DNA of 64,000 nucleotides, taken from an uncultured Pseudohongiella sp. (GTDB lineage: Bacteria; Pseudomonadota; Gammaproteobacteria; Pseudomonadales; Pseudohongiellaceae). Shown here one piece after another: positions 1 to 9,245 of this stretch (positions are counted from its first letter, which is position 1; each line of letters opens with the position of its first letter). A program made the translations under genes and the position numbers. The notes below the pieces were generated by a model that saw nothing but the letters and a program-made list of their open reading frames with translations, made no database searches and had not been told where the DNA came from. The stretch is taken from NCBI GenBank assembly GCA_951812965.1, contig OX638341.1:2834438-2898437 (forward strand), given 5' to 3'.

Positions 1-723
1 CACCGCATCGATCAGAATCTCGCCGTCGAGTTGCAGCGCGATGCGGAAGGCGCCGTGAACGCTCGGGTGATTCGGGCCGAGATTGAGAAACATGAATTCC
101 GAGTCTTCGGACTTCCGTTTCATGCCCCATTGTTCGGGATTGAACAGCAGCGCGTCCTGTTCGTAACCCGCCTGGTCGTCGTCGAGCGAGTACGGATCCA
201 TTTCCGTCGCCCGGGCCGGATGTTCCTTGCGCAGGGGATGGCCTTCCCAGGTCGGCGGCAAAATCAGCCGGTACAAGTTCGGATGACCTTCGAAATTGAT
301 CGAGAACATGTCCCAGGCTTCGCGCTCGTACCAGTTCGCGGCGGGCCACAGTCCGGTTACGGTCGGAATGTTCAGGTCCGCGTCCATCAGCGGCACCTTG
401 ACGCGGAAGTCGCAATTGCCCGAGAAGGACATCAGGTGGTAGACGACGGTGAATTCGCTCGGCGGCTGCGATTCGCGATGCGTGCGCATGCGCTCGTCGA
501 TGGCGGTCAGATCGAACAGCATCTCGAAACGCGGCCCGGCAGAACCACCCCCGTCACGCAGTTCGCGCAGGAATTCCACCACATCGCCGCGGTCCACCCA
601 GACCGTGGGAATGCCGTCACAGGTGAATTGCTCCGCCAGCATGCGGCCGGCGAATTTCGCCTGCAACTCAGCGGGAATCAAGCTGGTTGCCGAGCTTTGG
701 CTGGTGGCTGTCGCGACTTGCAT
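1..723 (-). CDS. nuoCD: NADH-quinone oxidoreductase subunit C/D fusion (partial, N-terminal part)
   Basis: Peripheral-arm subunit of respiratory complex I, which passes electrons from NADH to quinone at the inner membrane. The frame opens with ATG at 723 and is still open at the window edge, so 241 residues are visible. The first ~195 residues match NuoC (a segment reading [19 protein letters not shown], then [15 protein letters not shown]). The frame runs on without a stop into the NuoD start, [19 protein letters not shown]. This C-D fusion is typical of many Gammaproteobacteria. It lies 43 bp after nuoB in the order A-B-CD. The rest of NuoD lies beyond base 1. Confidence 0.95.
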   Translation of the reverse strand, partial: MQVATATSQSSATSLIPAELQAKFAGRMLAEQFTCDGIPTVWVDRGDVVEFLRELRDGGGSAGPRFEMLFDLTAIDERMRTHRESQPPSEFTVVYHLMSFSGNCDFRVKVPLMDADLNIPTVTGLWPAANWYEREAWDMFSINFEGHPNLYRLILPPTWEGHPLRKEHPARATEMDPYSLDDDQAGYEQDALLFNPEQWGMKRKSEDSEFMFLNLGPNHPSVHGAFRIALQLDGEILIDAV

Positions 724-766
724 GTCGATTGATGATCCGGTTCTTTCCCTTTATGCGACCTGGGTC

Positions 767-1408
767 TCAGACGCGGTCCGGAGAGCGCAATTCGGTTGCG
801 GCGATCCGCTCGTCATGGCGGAACTCGCGCTGCACTGTCCTCGGTTTTTTCTGGATGATGCCCTGGTCGTTGATGACCCAGCTCAGCGGCCGGCGTTGCT
901 TGCCGACCTGTTCCTGCAACAGGATCAAACCCTGAAGCAAGGCCTCGGGACGCGGCGGGCAGCCGGAAACGTAAACGTCCACGGGCAGAAACTTGTCCAC
1001 TCCCTGCACTACCGAATAAATGTCGTACATGCCGCCGGAATTGGCGCAGGAACCCATGCTGATCACCCACTTGGGTTCGAGCATCTGGTCGTATAGCAAC
1101 CGCACCACCGGCGCCATCTTGCGGAACACGGTGCCGGCGATGACGATCATGTCCGCCTGCCGGGGGGTGCCGCGAATGACCTCAGAGCCGAAACGCGCCA
1201 TGTCGTGGCGGGCGGTCAAGGCGGTAGCCATTTCCACGTAACAGCAGGAAAGACCGAAATTGAATGGCCAGATTGAGTTCTTGCGGCCCCAGGCGATCAT
1301 GTCCTCGAGACTGGCCATAACCACGTTGCGGCGCAGGAATTCGTCGACGCTCGCGCCGCCGGGCTGACCCGATGAAGCCTCGGAAGCCTTCTGCAATTGC
1401 CAGCTCAC
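767..1408 (-). CDS. nuoB: NADH-quinone oxidoreductase subunit B
   Basis: 213-residue subunit carrying iron-sulfur cluster N2, the last electron carrier before quinone in complex I. The expected tandem cysteines are in [14 protein letters not shown]. The other two cluster ligands are in [11 protein letters not shown] and [13 protein letters not shown]. The length is close to family norms, with a slightly long polar N-terminus (about 20 residues) and C-terminus. The start ATG overlaps the nuoA stop by 4 bp (ATGA), which indicates translational coupling. Confidence 0.97.
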   Translation of the reverse strand: MSWQLQKASEASSGQPGGASVDEFLRRNVVMASLEDMIAWGRKNSIWPFNFGLSCCYVEMATALTARHDMARFGSEVIRGTPRQADMIVIAGTVFRKMAPVVRLLYDQMLEPKWVISMGSCANSGGMYDIYSVVQGVDKFLPVDVYVSGCPPRPEALLQGLILLQEQVGKQRRPLSWVINDQGIIQKKPRTVQREFRHDERIAATELRSPDRV

Positions 1409-1833
1409 AATTGGAATTCCTTCTTGTTGGTTACACCGCCCGCACCGCGCAATTCACGCAGTTCGCGCCGCTGGATGCCGGTGCGCCAGTCGAGCGCGCC
1501 GACGCGCCAGAGATAGAACAGCGCCGCGAGCAGAATGACGATGAAAACAACGATCTCAATGAAGCCCGTCCAGCCGGTTTCGCGCACGGATACCGCCCAG
1601 ACGAAAAGGAATACGACTTCGAGATCGAAAATGATGAACAGGATGGCCGGCAGATAGAAATGCACCGCGGTGCGGAATTGCGCCGAACCAACGGAAACGA
1701 TGCCCGACTCGAAAGGCGTATCGGTGTACTTGCGGGAGGCGCTTTGCCCGAGAAAATACGACAGACCGAGCATGATGCCGACCAGCGCCAGCACGGCGGC
1801 GGCGTAAAAGAAAAAAGGGGCCAATTCGCTCAT
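1405..1833 (-). CDS. nuoA: NADH-quinone oxidoreductase subunit A
   Basis: 142-residue membrane subunit of complex I and first gene of the nuo operon. Three hydrophobic helices are visible, near residues 8-28, 62-82 and 92-110. The family motif is present as [20 protein letters not shown] and [24 protein letters not shown] sequence, with the acidic residues facing the quinone-reaction loop. No strong Shine-Dalgarno sequence or promoter was recognised upstream. A solo palindromic repeat sits about 75 bp upstream. Confidence 0.96.
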   Translation of the reverse strand: MSELAPFFFYAAAVLALVGIMLGLSYFLGQSASRKYTDTPFESGIVSVGSAQFRTAVHFYLPAILFIIFDLEVVFLFVWAVSVRETGWTGFIEIVVFIVILLAALFYLWRVGALDWRTGIQRRELRELRGAGGVTNKKEFQL

Positions 1834-1909
1834 CTGAAGGTCGCCGAAATCGGTCCGGGAATGTACACGGAACGGCCGTTCAAGGCAAGCGCATGTGCGC
1901 CTTCAACAT

Positions 1910-1937
1910 GTAGGGGCGAGGCATGCCTCGCCCCTAC
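1910..1937. repeat. Palindromic element copy 1 (collapsed 28-bp form)
   Basis: Perfect 28-bp palindrome: GTAGGGGCGAGGCA followed by its reverse complement. It matches the outer halves of the two-palindrome unit seen elsewhere, joined with the spacer lost. It is followed by GGTCTCATGAACCTGC, a flank partly shared with copy 3. It lies between the end of the ABC permease gene and the start of nuoA. Confidence 0.92.
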
Positions 1938-1976
1938 GGTCTCATGAACCTGCTTAGCGCGGCAACTGCCCGCGGA

Positions 1977-3227
1977 TCATTCGCTGGTTCCGCGGAATTG
2001 CGGTCGCTGTTCGAGACTGGCGTTGGAAACAGGCTCATCGCGAAACAGACGAGGATAGTAGTATTTCCTCAGTGCCGTGTGGAACTCGCGCACTTGCTGT
2101 TCATAGGCCAGGGTCGCCGCCACATCGGTGCCGGCCAGAGCCTGCAAAGCGCGTTCGGCCAGCGCAGGCGGCGATAGCCAGGCAAGCGAACCGGCAAATC
2201 TGTCCCTGCGGATGCGGCCTTCGCGAAAGGCAAGCGACAATGGTTCGACGGTCTGGTCGCCCACTTGTTGAAAGGCGTAATACCACTTCCACTCGAAAGG
2301 CTGACCGACTTCCGTGTAATCCGCCCATTCCGGGTGACGCGCGATGAACGGTTCCATCGTTGCGTCTTTGGGCAGGTCCCAGGCGTCGTTAACCGCCTCT
2401 CTTTGGGTAAACAGAATTTCGCCGCCATCCGGCAATGGCACAATTGACTCGACCGAAACCTTGATTGCCGCCGGAACGATCACGGCGAACGCCAGCCAGG
2501 CGCCGACCAGCGCGGTCAGGTTAACCGGGCTGCTCCAGCCAAAGCGCTCCATCAGGGCGCAAACTGCCCACCAGAACCCGATATGCGAGACTACGACCAG
2601 GCTCGCCAGGGCCAGGGAAGCAGCGTCGGTTCCGGCAAGCAATCCGCCGGCCCAGAGCGGCCCGATCAGGCAAAGCGCCAGGGCGCTAGAGCGCAAGGCC
2701 GCCCGCGCAAGCCAGGGACTTCCCTGGCGTGCCGCGGTGGCGCAGAGCAATTCATAGCGTCCGGCGGCGCTTTCGGCCGAGCGCAAGTCGTGCAACAGGA
2801 GGATCAGCAATAGCGGGGCGAGCAGATTTGCGACGAAAGCAAAGTCAAGGCGCCCAATCAAGGCAAAATCGGGATTTTCCGCGTCGGTTTCGTAAATCTG
2901 CCCTTCCAGGGCCAGAGCGCGGATATTGTGTTTCCAGGGAGAAGTATCCCGCTGCCCCTGGGCGGCGAAGGCAAAATCCGAAGGCGGGGCGTAAGTCAGA
3001 TGGAAGGTGTAATAGGCCACCTCGCCCCAGTCCTGATACCGGCCCATTTCCACTTCCCGTTCCCGATAATCGGCTGCAATCAAATTGTTCAGTTCCGTAC
3101 GTTGCGAGGAAACTTCCCGCAGGCCGAGGAACACCGACACCACAGCGATGAAAACCGCGATTCCCAGCCAAAGCAATGCAGCACTGTCACGGGAGAGAAA
3201 GCGGATTTCCCGGAGCAAGCCGGTCAT
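1977..3227 (-). CDS. ABC-2 type transporter permease, DUF3526-like (second permease)
   Basis: 416-residue inner-membrane protein. A first transmembrane helix lies at residues 17-36, then a ~100-residue soluble loop, then five more hydrophobic stretches from about residue 125 to 255. The C-terminal tail is soluble and includes LAWLSPPALAERALQALAGTD, a motif shared with the neighbouring permease (FGWLSPVVAVSAGSRALSGTD). This layout is typical of DUF3526-type ABC-2 permeases. Its start overlaps the upstream permease stop by 4 bp. With that permease and the ATPase it probably forms one heterodimeric transporter. The substrate and direction of transport are unknown. Confidence 0.85.
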   Translation of the reverse strand: MTGLLREIRFLSRDSAALLWLGIAVFIAVVSVFLGLREVSSQRTELNNLIAADYREREVEMGRYQDWGEVAYYTFHLTYAPPSDFAFAAQGQRDTSPWKHNIRALALEGQIYETDAENPDFALIGRLDFAFVANLLAPLLLILLLHDLRSAESAAGRYELLCATAARQGSPWLARAALRSSALALCLIGPLWAGGLLAGTDAASLALASLVVVSHIGFWWAVCALMERFGWSSPVNLTALVGAWLAFAVIVPAAIKVSVESIVPLPDGGEILFTQREAVNDAWDLPKDATMEPFIARHPEWADYTEVGQPFEWKWYYAFQQVGDQTVEPLSLAFREGRIRRDRFAGSLAWLSPPALAERALQALAGTDVAATLAYEQQVREFHTALRKYYYPRLFRDEPVSNASLEQRPQFRGTSE

Positions 3228-4663
3228 GGCCGGATCCTTCGGGAAACGAAAATGCCTCCCGCCGTCAGCAACAGGAACCAGGCGGACAGCATGGTCAACG
3301 CGGGAGTGGCGCGAGTCAGTCGCTCGGTGGCTGGCGCGGCCTGGAAGTTGAATTCGTCGAGTACATTCCAGTTCTCGGCCGACATCCGAGTACGCCGTTC
3401 GGACGCGGTGTCGTTGCTGCGATTGATGTCGATGATGTAGTCGAGTTGCTCGACATGAACCCGGTTGAGACCTTGCACGAAATCAAAACGCACTGCTTCG
3501 GCTTCGCGCAGGAACCGATGATGAGTCGCAAGATCGGTACCCGAAAGCGCCCGCGAACCCGCGGAAACCGCCACAACCGGCGAAAGCCAGCCAAATGACT
3601 CGGCAAACCGGGCCTGGCGCGCTTCGAGCGCCATTCGCTCTTCGGCATATCTGTTCATTACTTCGGTCAAATCGGCCTCGTTCACTTCCGCGACGACTCC
3701 GCGAAAGTTGACCGGCAAATCTTCCACGCGTTCGACATCGTATTGCGCCAGCAGATTCGCCTGAAGCTGCATGAATTCGGGAGCGCCGGCATAGTGGCCG
3801 TCTCCGACTTCGCGCAAGTCGGCCTGCATCCGCAAGTCGGCCTCCAGCTTCCCTTCGGCCGGCATGACCGAGCTGGCGGTTTCTACCGCCGAGCGCGGGA
3901 CGATAAGTACGGCGCCGAGCCAGAACAACGCGAGAATGCCGAGACCAAGACCTCGAGACCTGACCAGCGCCGAGACGAGCAGGATCAGGCTGCACCAGAC
4001 CAGTGAATACAGCGCGTAGATCCCGATGAGGCCTGCGCTTGCAAGCAGGCTTTCCCCTCGCGCAACGGCAACCGCCGTCATGACGAAAAGCGGCAGTAGC
4101 AGCACCAGCGTGACGCCGGCCAGGGCGATCCACTTGCCCAGGCAAAGCATGACTCCGGTCACGTTCTGGGCCAGCAGCGGCGCGAGCGTATTCTCTTCAC
4201 GCTCGCGGACTATCAGGCCATGTCCGATCGCGATCAGCAGCAGGGGCACGAACAGTTGATAAACCAGGGCGGCGTTCAGAGCTTCAAAGCTGCCAATATT
4301 GGCGCTGGCTCCGGCATCGGCGAACATCGCGGTGTTCTGCCGGTGGCCTTCCAGGAATATCGATTGTCCGGTTACGGCGTCGACACCGGGGTCTACCACG
4401 GACAGGGGCGGAGGAACTCGAAAAACATAATGCCCGTAGTGCACCATTCGGTGGGGGTGGCGATCGGGCTGGGACAGAAAGGTCTCTTCCGCCAGCGCCT
4501 GCTGTTCAGTGCGTTGCTGATGCTCGGCGCTCATCCTGAGCGCGATCAGAGTACTTGTTGCAGTAAGCAACAGGGCGAACACCAGTAATGCGCTCAAGGC
4601 CAGCCGCGATCTGAGCCAGAGTCTCCACTCTTCTCGTGCGATCGAAAAAACACTGTTCATCAT
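3224..4663 (-). CDS. ABC-2 type transporter permease, DUF3526-like (first permease)
   Basis: 479-residue inner-membrane protein, paralogous in layout to the permease that follows it. The N-terminal helix is at about residues 21-44, then a large soluble loop (to ~120), five or six transmembrane segments between ~130 and 260, a second soluble region, and a final helix near residues 452-472 ending in an arginine-rich tail. The motif FGWLSPVVAVSAGSRALSGTD is near residues 355-375. It overlaps the ATPase gene by 4 bp upstream and the second permease by 4 bp downstream, so the three are almost certainly co-translated. Confidence 0.85.
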   Translation of the reverse strand: MMNSVFSIAREEWRLWLRSRLALSALLVFALLLTATSTLIALRMSAEHQQRTEQQALAEETFLSQPDRHPHRMVHYGHYVFRVPPPLSVVDPGVDAVTGQSIFLEGHRQNTAMFADAGASANIGSFEALNAALVYQLFVPLLLIAIGHGLIVREREENTLAPLLAQNVTGVMLCLGKWIALAGVTLVLLLPLFVMTAVAVARGESLLASAGLIGIYALYSLVWCSLILLVSALVRSRGLGLGILALFWLGAVLIVPRSAVETASSVMPAEGKLEADLRMQADLREVGDGHYAGAPEFMQLQANLLAQYDVERVEDLPVNFRGVVAEVNEADLTEVMNRYAEERMALEARQARFAESFGWLSPVVAVSAGSRALSGTDLATHHRFLREAEAVRFDFVQGLNRVHVEQLDYIIDINRSNDTASERRTRMSAENWNVLDEFNFQAAPATERLTRATPALTMLSAWFLLLTAGGIFVSRRIRP

Positions 4664-5451
4664 GCCGCCGCCCTCCCGGCAAAAGCTTCATGGACTGCCT
4701 CGGTGTCGATGCGGTCAATGCCGGGCGGCCGGTCAAAAGTGCCCACGAGTTCGCCGTTTTGCAGCAGGTCGATGCGGTCGGCTACATGGCAGGCGCCATA
4801 TACGTCATGGGTAACCAGAAGGATGGTTCTTCCGGCGTCGGCAAGATCCCGCACAAGGCGATTGAAATCGTCGATTGCCACCGGGTCTAGGCCCGAAGTC
4901 GGCTCGTCCAGCAACAGGATCGGTGTATCCCGCAGAATGGCGAGGGCAATTGCCACTTTCTGGCGCATTCCCTTGGAATAGGTTTGCATCCGCATGCCGC
5001 GGGCTCCGGATTGCAGCGCGACCCGGTCAAGCACATCGTCGAGCGCGCTCCGGTCCGCGTTTGTCCCGGCAAGCGACAGGAAATAACCCAGATTCTCATA
5101 GGCGTTCAGGTGGCCATACAAGCTTGCCGCCTCGGGCAGATAGGCTATAGTCCGCCGGATAGCGCTGAGATTTTCGCCCACGTCCCTGCCCTGTACCTGC
5201 ACACTACCGCCGGCTGGCGTGAGGAATCCGAGAAAGGTCAGCAAAGTCGTTGACTTGCCGGCGCCGTTTCCGCCGAGCAAGGCGTGAACCTCACCCGGAG
5301 AAATACGGAAAGTGACGTCCTTCAGGACTCGCTGGCCAGAACGAATTACGCTGAGCGACTCCGCCGCGAGAACCGGCGCATCGATGGGGGACGATTCTCG
5401 CGTTGCGTTCGCTTGTGGATCGGATGGCGACGTTTTGTCGGAAACAACCAT
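4660..5451 (-). CDS. ABC transporter ATP-binding protein
   Basis: 263-residue nucleotide-binding subunit powering the two downstream permeases. Walker A is GGNGAGKST (about residue 59), the signature is YSKGMRQKVAIA and Walker B is ILLLDEPTSGLD, with the switch histidine in LLVTHD. The frame is open further upstream, but the start at 5451 is preferred: GGAG sits about 10 bases before it, and the longer form would overlap the receptor gene. The start lies 20 bp after the TonB receptor stop. The fold resembles CcmA/NatA-type ATPases of ABC-2 transporters. Confidence 0.9.
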   Translation of the reverse strand: MVVSDKTSPSDPQANATRESSPIDAPVLAAESLSVIRSGQRVLKDVTFRISPGEVHALLGGNGAGKSTTLLTFLGFLTPAGGSVQVQGRDVGENLSAIRRTIAYLPEAASLYGHLNAYENLGYFLSLAGTNADRSALDDVLDRVALQSGARGMRMQTYSKGMRQKVAIALAILRDTPILLLDEPTSGLDPVAIDDFNRLVRDLADAGRTILLVTHDVYGACHVADRIDLLQNGELVGTFDRPPGIDRIDTEAVHEAFAGRAAA

Positions 5452-5471
5452 GAAAGCGCTCCTCAGGCCGG

Positions 5472-7673
5472 TTAGAACGAATAGGACGCCGTGACCCGGT
5501 AGTAAAGCGGTGCGCCCGGCTCGACCCATACGTCTGCATAGGAGTTGGTGTAGTGCACCTCGTCAAATACGTTGTCCACGTCAAGGCGAATTGCCAAACG
5601 CTCGACGGGTTCGATCTGGGCAAAGAACCGTGCAGTGTTGTAGCCGGGCAAGGTGAAGTCAAAGGCAGTGAACCCGAGACGTTCGTCAGTGTATTGAAAG
5701 CCGGCGCCTACCTGCGCAGGCATGCTTCCCACGTCGAAATTCTGGCTGACTTGCACGCTCGCCTGATGTTCCGGCGAGTTGATGAGTGGATCACCGGCTT
5801 CAATGGTCACGCCCCAGTCCGCTTCGAGACTGGTGGTGGTGAACACGGCGTCGATGTACGCGTAGGAAAACCACAGATTGAAGCCGCTCTCGAAGGCGAG
5901 GTCTGCGTCAATTTCAATCCCGCTGCTGGCTGCCTCGCCTGCATCGTGAGAATACCACCCGAGTGCTACGGCCGCCGGCCGATCGTCGTTCACCAGAATG
6001 TTGCTCTGCTCCACATCGAACAGCGAAAACGCAAGCGAGCCGAAGACCCCTTCAGAAAATTGCGCCACATCCAGCTTCAGTCCGATTTCCGCGGACTCGG
6101 TGAGGTTAGGAGCAAATTGGTTGCCTTGATAGTTTGAACCCGGTTGTTGGCGGAAACCTTCGCCGTAGGAAGCGTAGAGGCTGACACCTTCATTGACCGA
6201 GTAAACCGCGCCAAACTGCGGAGAGACGCGAGTATCCGATGACGTGGCCGTAGTTGCCGGATTCGCGCGAAGGTTGGTCAGATCGTGCTCGAAGTCATCC
6301 CAGCGCAGGCCCAGGCGAATCTGCAACCGATCCGTGAGGTCGATCTGGTCCTGTATGTAGATGCCGAATCCATTCAGGACCTCATTCCGGTTTGTGTTCG
6401 GCCCGGGCACGGGCTGCGGATGCTGACCATAGACTGGATTGAACACGTCCAGCAAAAGATATGCCGCCGGATCGAGCGTGTTGATATCCGTGGTTCCCGG
6501 AAACCAACCGGGGCGGTAACGCAGGATAAAATGACTGATATCGAATCGGTCATGGTCGGCGCCCACGAGCAGTCTGTGACGAAGTGAGCCTGTATTGAAA
6601 TCACCCGCAACTTCAGCGCGGGCTACGAAATAGTCCGACTCGAAGTCTCGACGGCGGAAAAATCGTGACAAGGTTCGGCCGTCCAGGGCATATGTCTGGC
6701 GTCCGACGAAGTTTGTTTCGGATGCGTCGCCTTTAAAAGACGTATCCCTGTACCCGAGACCGGCCAACAGACTCCAGTTATCGGAGAAGTTGTGCTGGGC
6801 TTCGAACTGATGACCGAGCACCCTGGTCTCGATGGGCCCGTCACCGGGCTCGCCAACGAAAGTTTCTCGCGGCGTGAAACCAAAGTCTTCCGAATAGGCA
6901 ACACCTCGATCAAAGGGAATCTCCTGCTCTGTGTATTCCAATTCGTAAGTCACACTGGTTGCATCGGACATGTCCCAGGTGATCGATGGATAAAGGCCTA
7001 TACGCGCTGTCTCAACTGTTTCCCTGAAGCTCTCCGCATCTTCGTGGAATCCCACGATGCGCAGCCCGAACTCTTCGTTGGATCCCGCCGTGGACTGGAA
7101 ATCCCCTTCGAAACGCATCTGATTCCAGCGCCCGTAGGTGGCGCGGAAGTCCCCCGCCGTCACAAATTCCGGTCGTTTGGTAACAAGATTGACCGTGCCA
7201 CCAGGCTCGCCACGTCCAAACAGCGCTGAGCGCGGCCCTTTGAGCACTTCCACAGTCTCGATACCGACCAGGTCCCGTGGACCGGCGAACCCGCGACCTG
7301 CGTTAAAGCCGTTAACCAGAAATCCGCTGGGCAAATTGATGTCCCCCGAGAAGCCACGAACCGAAAAACTGTTCCACAAACCGCCAAAGTTGTTTTGGCG
7401 CGCAACGGATGCCGATAAATCCAGCGCGTGATTGAGGTTTATCGCACCGACTTCGCGAAGCAGGTCTTCGGTAATTGTCTGGTCCGCCGATGGCTTTTCG
7501 AGATCGTCGAAATTTCCCCGATACGCGCGGCGATTGCCTGATACGAAAACTTCCTCCACGATGTCCCCGTCGGCGCCTGTCTGTGTTGTTTGCGCTGCAA
7601 CAGGCAGCGCGAATGGAACTGTGAGTGCGGCAGCGCATGCGAGCGCCACCGGCTTTAATGTGTATTTAGTCAT
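5472..7673 (-). CDS. TonB-dependent outer-membrane receptor (siderophore-receptor type)
   Basis: 733-residue outer-membrane gated channel using TonB energy. Start MTKYTLKP (7673) begins a clear signal peptide ending ...PFALPVAAQ. The plug domain covers about residues 40-170, with ITEDLLREVGAINLNHALDL and the plug hallmarks VEVLKGPRSALFGRGEPGG and TVNLVTKRPEF. The rest is a 22-strand-type barrel with many aromatic/Gly-alternating strands, ending in phenylalanine as expected for BAM insertion. The plug resembles ferric-siderophore receptors, but no Fur box was recognised. It is in operon with a small exported protein upstream and an ABC transporter downstream. Confidence 0.93.
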   Translation of the reverse strand: MTKYTLKPVALACAAALTVPFALPVAAQTTQTGADGDIVEEVFVSGNRRAYRGNFDDLEKPSADQTITEDLLREVGAINLNHALDLSASVARQNNFGGLWNSFSVRGFSGDINLPSGFLVNGFNAGRGFAGPRDLVGIETVEVLKGPRSALFGRGEPGGTVNLVTKRPEFVTAGDFRATYGRWNQMRFEGDFQSTAGSNEEFGLRIVGFHEDAESFRETVETARIGLYPSITWDMSDATSVTYELEYTEQEIPFDRGVAYSEDFGFTPRETFVGEPGDGPIETRVLGHQFEAQHNFSDNWSLLAGLGYRDTSFKGDASETNFVGRQTYALDGRTLSRFFRRRDFESDYFVARAEVAGDFNTGSLRHRLLVGADHDRFDISHFILRYRPGWFPGTTDINTLDPAAYLLLDVFNPVYGQHPQPVPGPNTNRNEVLNGFGIYIQDQIDLTDRLQIRLGLRWDDFEHDLTNLRANPATTATSSDTRVSPQFGAVYSVNEGVSLYASYGEGFRQQPGSNYQGNQFAPNLTESAEIGLKLDVAQFSEGVFGSLAFSLFDVEQSNILVNDDRPAAVALGWYSHDAGEAASSGIEIDADLAFESGFNLWFSYAYIDAVFTTTSLEADWGVTIEAGDPLINSPEHQASVQVSQNFDVGSMPAQVGAGFQYTDERLGFTAFDFTLPGYNTARFFAQIEPVERLAIRLDVDNVFDEVHYTNSYADVWVEPGAPLYYRVTASYSF

Positions 7674-7769
7674 TTGTCTCGATCCAAAAACGTTTGAAAT
7701 ACCGCAAAGACAACAACGCAGCGCGCAAACGCGCAGACGCTCTTGGCGGAGCCAAGCAATCAAGGAGTT

Positions 7770-8084
7770 TTAGATCGAAGGAGGACCTGTAGGCGGAGGT
7801 CGAATCGAGTACAGCCGCTTTAGCGGTGCTTCTTGTCTTGCTGATCGGGGTACAGCAGTGACCAGGGCGACGAACGTTGACGCAGTGAGATTTGCAGTCG
7901 GAACGAGCCTTTCCTGCTCATCCGTCAAGATCGCAAGACAAACAACGTCATTGTGCTCATGGAGAAGTGGGCCAAATTCACTCGCATGTGCAACGGAGTG
8001 AATTTGCCCTGCCAGGAACAGGACAATCCCGAGCTTTCGTATCCAGTTGCGCTGAGCGATTGGCGGCATGGCGCAATTATGCAT
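7770..8084 (-). CDS. Small exported protein, DUF2946-like (tentative)
   Basis: 104-residue protein, first gene of the TonB-receptor operon; 96 bp separate it from the receptor start. A signal peptide is visible (basic RNWIRK, then LGIVLFLAGQIHSVAHA). The mature part holds a His/Cys-bearing stretch, HEHNDVVCLAILTDEQERLVP, and ends in a Pro-rich RPPPTGPP tail. The His-Cys centre and Arg-Pro-Pro tail recall DUF2946-like small proteins often found beside TonB receptors, but one of the usual cysteines is missing, so the assignment is weak. A metal-related periplasmic role is only an inference. An alternative start is at 8069. Confidence 0.6.
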   Translation of the reverse strand: MHNCAMPPIAQRNWIRKLGIVLFLAGQIHSVAHASEFGPLLHEHNDVVCLAILTDEQERLVPTANLTASTFVALVTAVPRSARQEAPLKRLYSIRPPPTGPPSI

Positions 8085-8128
8085 GAATCAGATTCCGATT
8101 CAACACATAGCGCGCCCGCCTTCAGCCT

Positions 8129-8156
8129 GTAGGGGCGAGGCATGCCTCGCCACTAC
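8129..8156. repeat. Palindromic element copy 2 (collapsed form)
   Basis: 28-bp palindrome identical to copy 1 except for one base in the right arm (CCACTAC instead of CCCCTAC). It lies between the apbE stop and the start of the small exported protein gene. Confidence 0.9.
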
Positions 8157-8176
8157 ATGAATCCGAAGGTGGCGTC

Positions 8177-9226
8177 TCACGGTTCTGCGTCATACCGCCT
8201 GAATTCCGCACTGGCGTAGTGGCTCCAACCGCCTGATTCGTCGGGGTAAATCAGAAAAACGGGCTGGCCGGCGCTGTCGGCAAAAGCGCGGGCGGCGTCC
8301 AGGCCCAGCACCATGAGGCCGGTGGCCAGGGCGTCGGCACGGGCGGCGGAAGGGTCGATAACGTAGGCCGCGGCGAGTTCGTGCTGAATCGGCCGGCCGT
8401 TGCGCGGGTCGATCTGATGGGAATAGCGCTCGCCGCCGAGTTCGAAGAAGTTGCGGTAATCGCCGGACCCGGCGACGCCGATATTTTCGCCGCGGTTGCT
8501 GATTGTCGTGAAGATGTCGAATGAGTCGGCATCGGGCGTTTCCAGCGCCGCCAGCCAGCTTTGAAAGCCCGGCTTGCGGCCGCCTATCCTGAGTTCACCG
8601 CCGATTTCGAGGAAGTAATCGTCCAGGCTCCTCGCTTCCAGCAAGTCGGCTATCCGGTCCACCGCGTAGCCTTTGGCGACCGCGCTCAAATCGATGTAGA
8701 CATCGGCCAGCCGGGTTGCGGTAGATGCGGATTCGTCGAGTGCGAACTTGTCCATTCCCGTGCGGGACAGCGCTTGCTCGATCTCATCCCCGCCGGGAAT
8801 TCGCGGGCCTGCGTCTGCTCCGTTGCGCGGCCCGAAGCCCCAGATATTGACCAGGGCGCCCGCTGTCACGTCGAAGGCGCCGCCGGTAAGAGACGAGATT
8901 TCCCGCGACAGGCGCAAGACCTCAAGCAGTTCGTCGGATACGAACAGTGCGGCGCCAACGGGCTGGACGTTCAGGCGGGACAGTTCGGACTCGGCGGCCC
9001 AGGTAGAAAACACACGCCGGTCGAGGCTTTCGAGCAGGGATTCGATCTCGGCAGGAATTTCGGCAGCGTCGCCCTGCCAGGGCGTGACAACCCATTGCGC
9101 CGACCAGGACGTGCCCATGGTACGGCCCGAGGCCTGCTCGATCGTTCCCAAGCCGGCAAACCAGGCAAGCCCGAGCCCGAGCAATACCGCCCAGACACCG
9201 CCGAATGCAATCAGTCGCGGGAACAC
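8177..9226 (-). CDS. apbE: FAD:protein FMN transferase (ApbE)
   Basis: 349-residue enzyme that covalently attaches FMN, taken from FAD, to threonine residues of target flavoproteins, acting at the periplasmic side of the inner membrane. A hydrophobic N-terminal segment (residues 4-26) is a signal anchor or lipoprotein-like leader without an obvious lipobox. ApbE landmarks follow: ASGRTMGTSWS, LTGGAFDVTAGALVNIWGFG, DLSAVAKGYAVDRIADLLE, YFLEIGGELRIGG and YSHQIDPRNGRPI. The start is GTG at 9226 with GGGAG about 8 bases upstream and 19 bp after the GAPDH stop; a longer frame would overlap that gene by over 150 bp. No nqr or rnf genes are in the window to identify its target. Confidence 0.9.
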   Translation of the reverse strand: MFPRLIAFGGVWAVLLGLGLAWFAGLGTIEQASGRTMGTSWSAQWVVTPWQGDAAEIPAEIESLLESLDRRVFSTWAAESELSRLNVQPVGAALFVSDELLEVLRLSREISSLTGGAFDVTAGALVNIWGFGPRNGADAGPRIPGGDEIEQALSRTGMDKFALDESASTATRLADVYIDLSAVAKGYAVDRIADLLEARSLDDYFLEIGGELRIGGRKPGFQSWLAALETPDADSFDIFTTISNRGENIGVAGSGDYRNFFELGGERYSHQIDPRNGRPIQHELAAAYVIDPSAARADALATGLMVLGLDAARAFADSAGQPVFLIYPDESGGWSHYASAEFRRYDAEP

Positions 9227-9245
9227 AAGCAGGCTCCCGTGGCGT

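Noticed and set aside
31-732. Plus-strand frame at the left edge
   Set aside because: The minus strand of the same bases encodes an unmistakable NuoCD N-terminus that runs off the edge.
5472-5529. Overlapping long N-terminus for the ABC ATPase
   Set aside because: The longer start would overlap the receptor gene by 58 bp and lacks a ribosome-binding site, whereas GGAG precedes the start at 5451.
7674-7769. Fur box or terminator upstream of the TonB receptor
   Set aside because: A CTTGGC-GGA-GCCAAG hairpin is present at 7742-7756, but it has no T-run, and nothing matched a Fur box here or before 8084.
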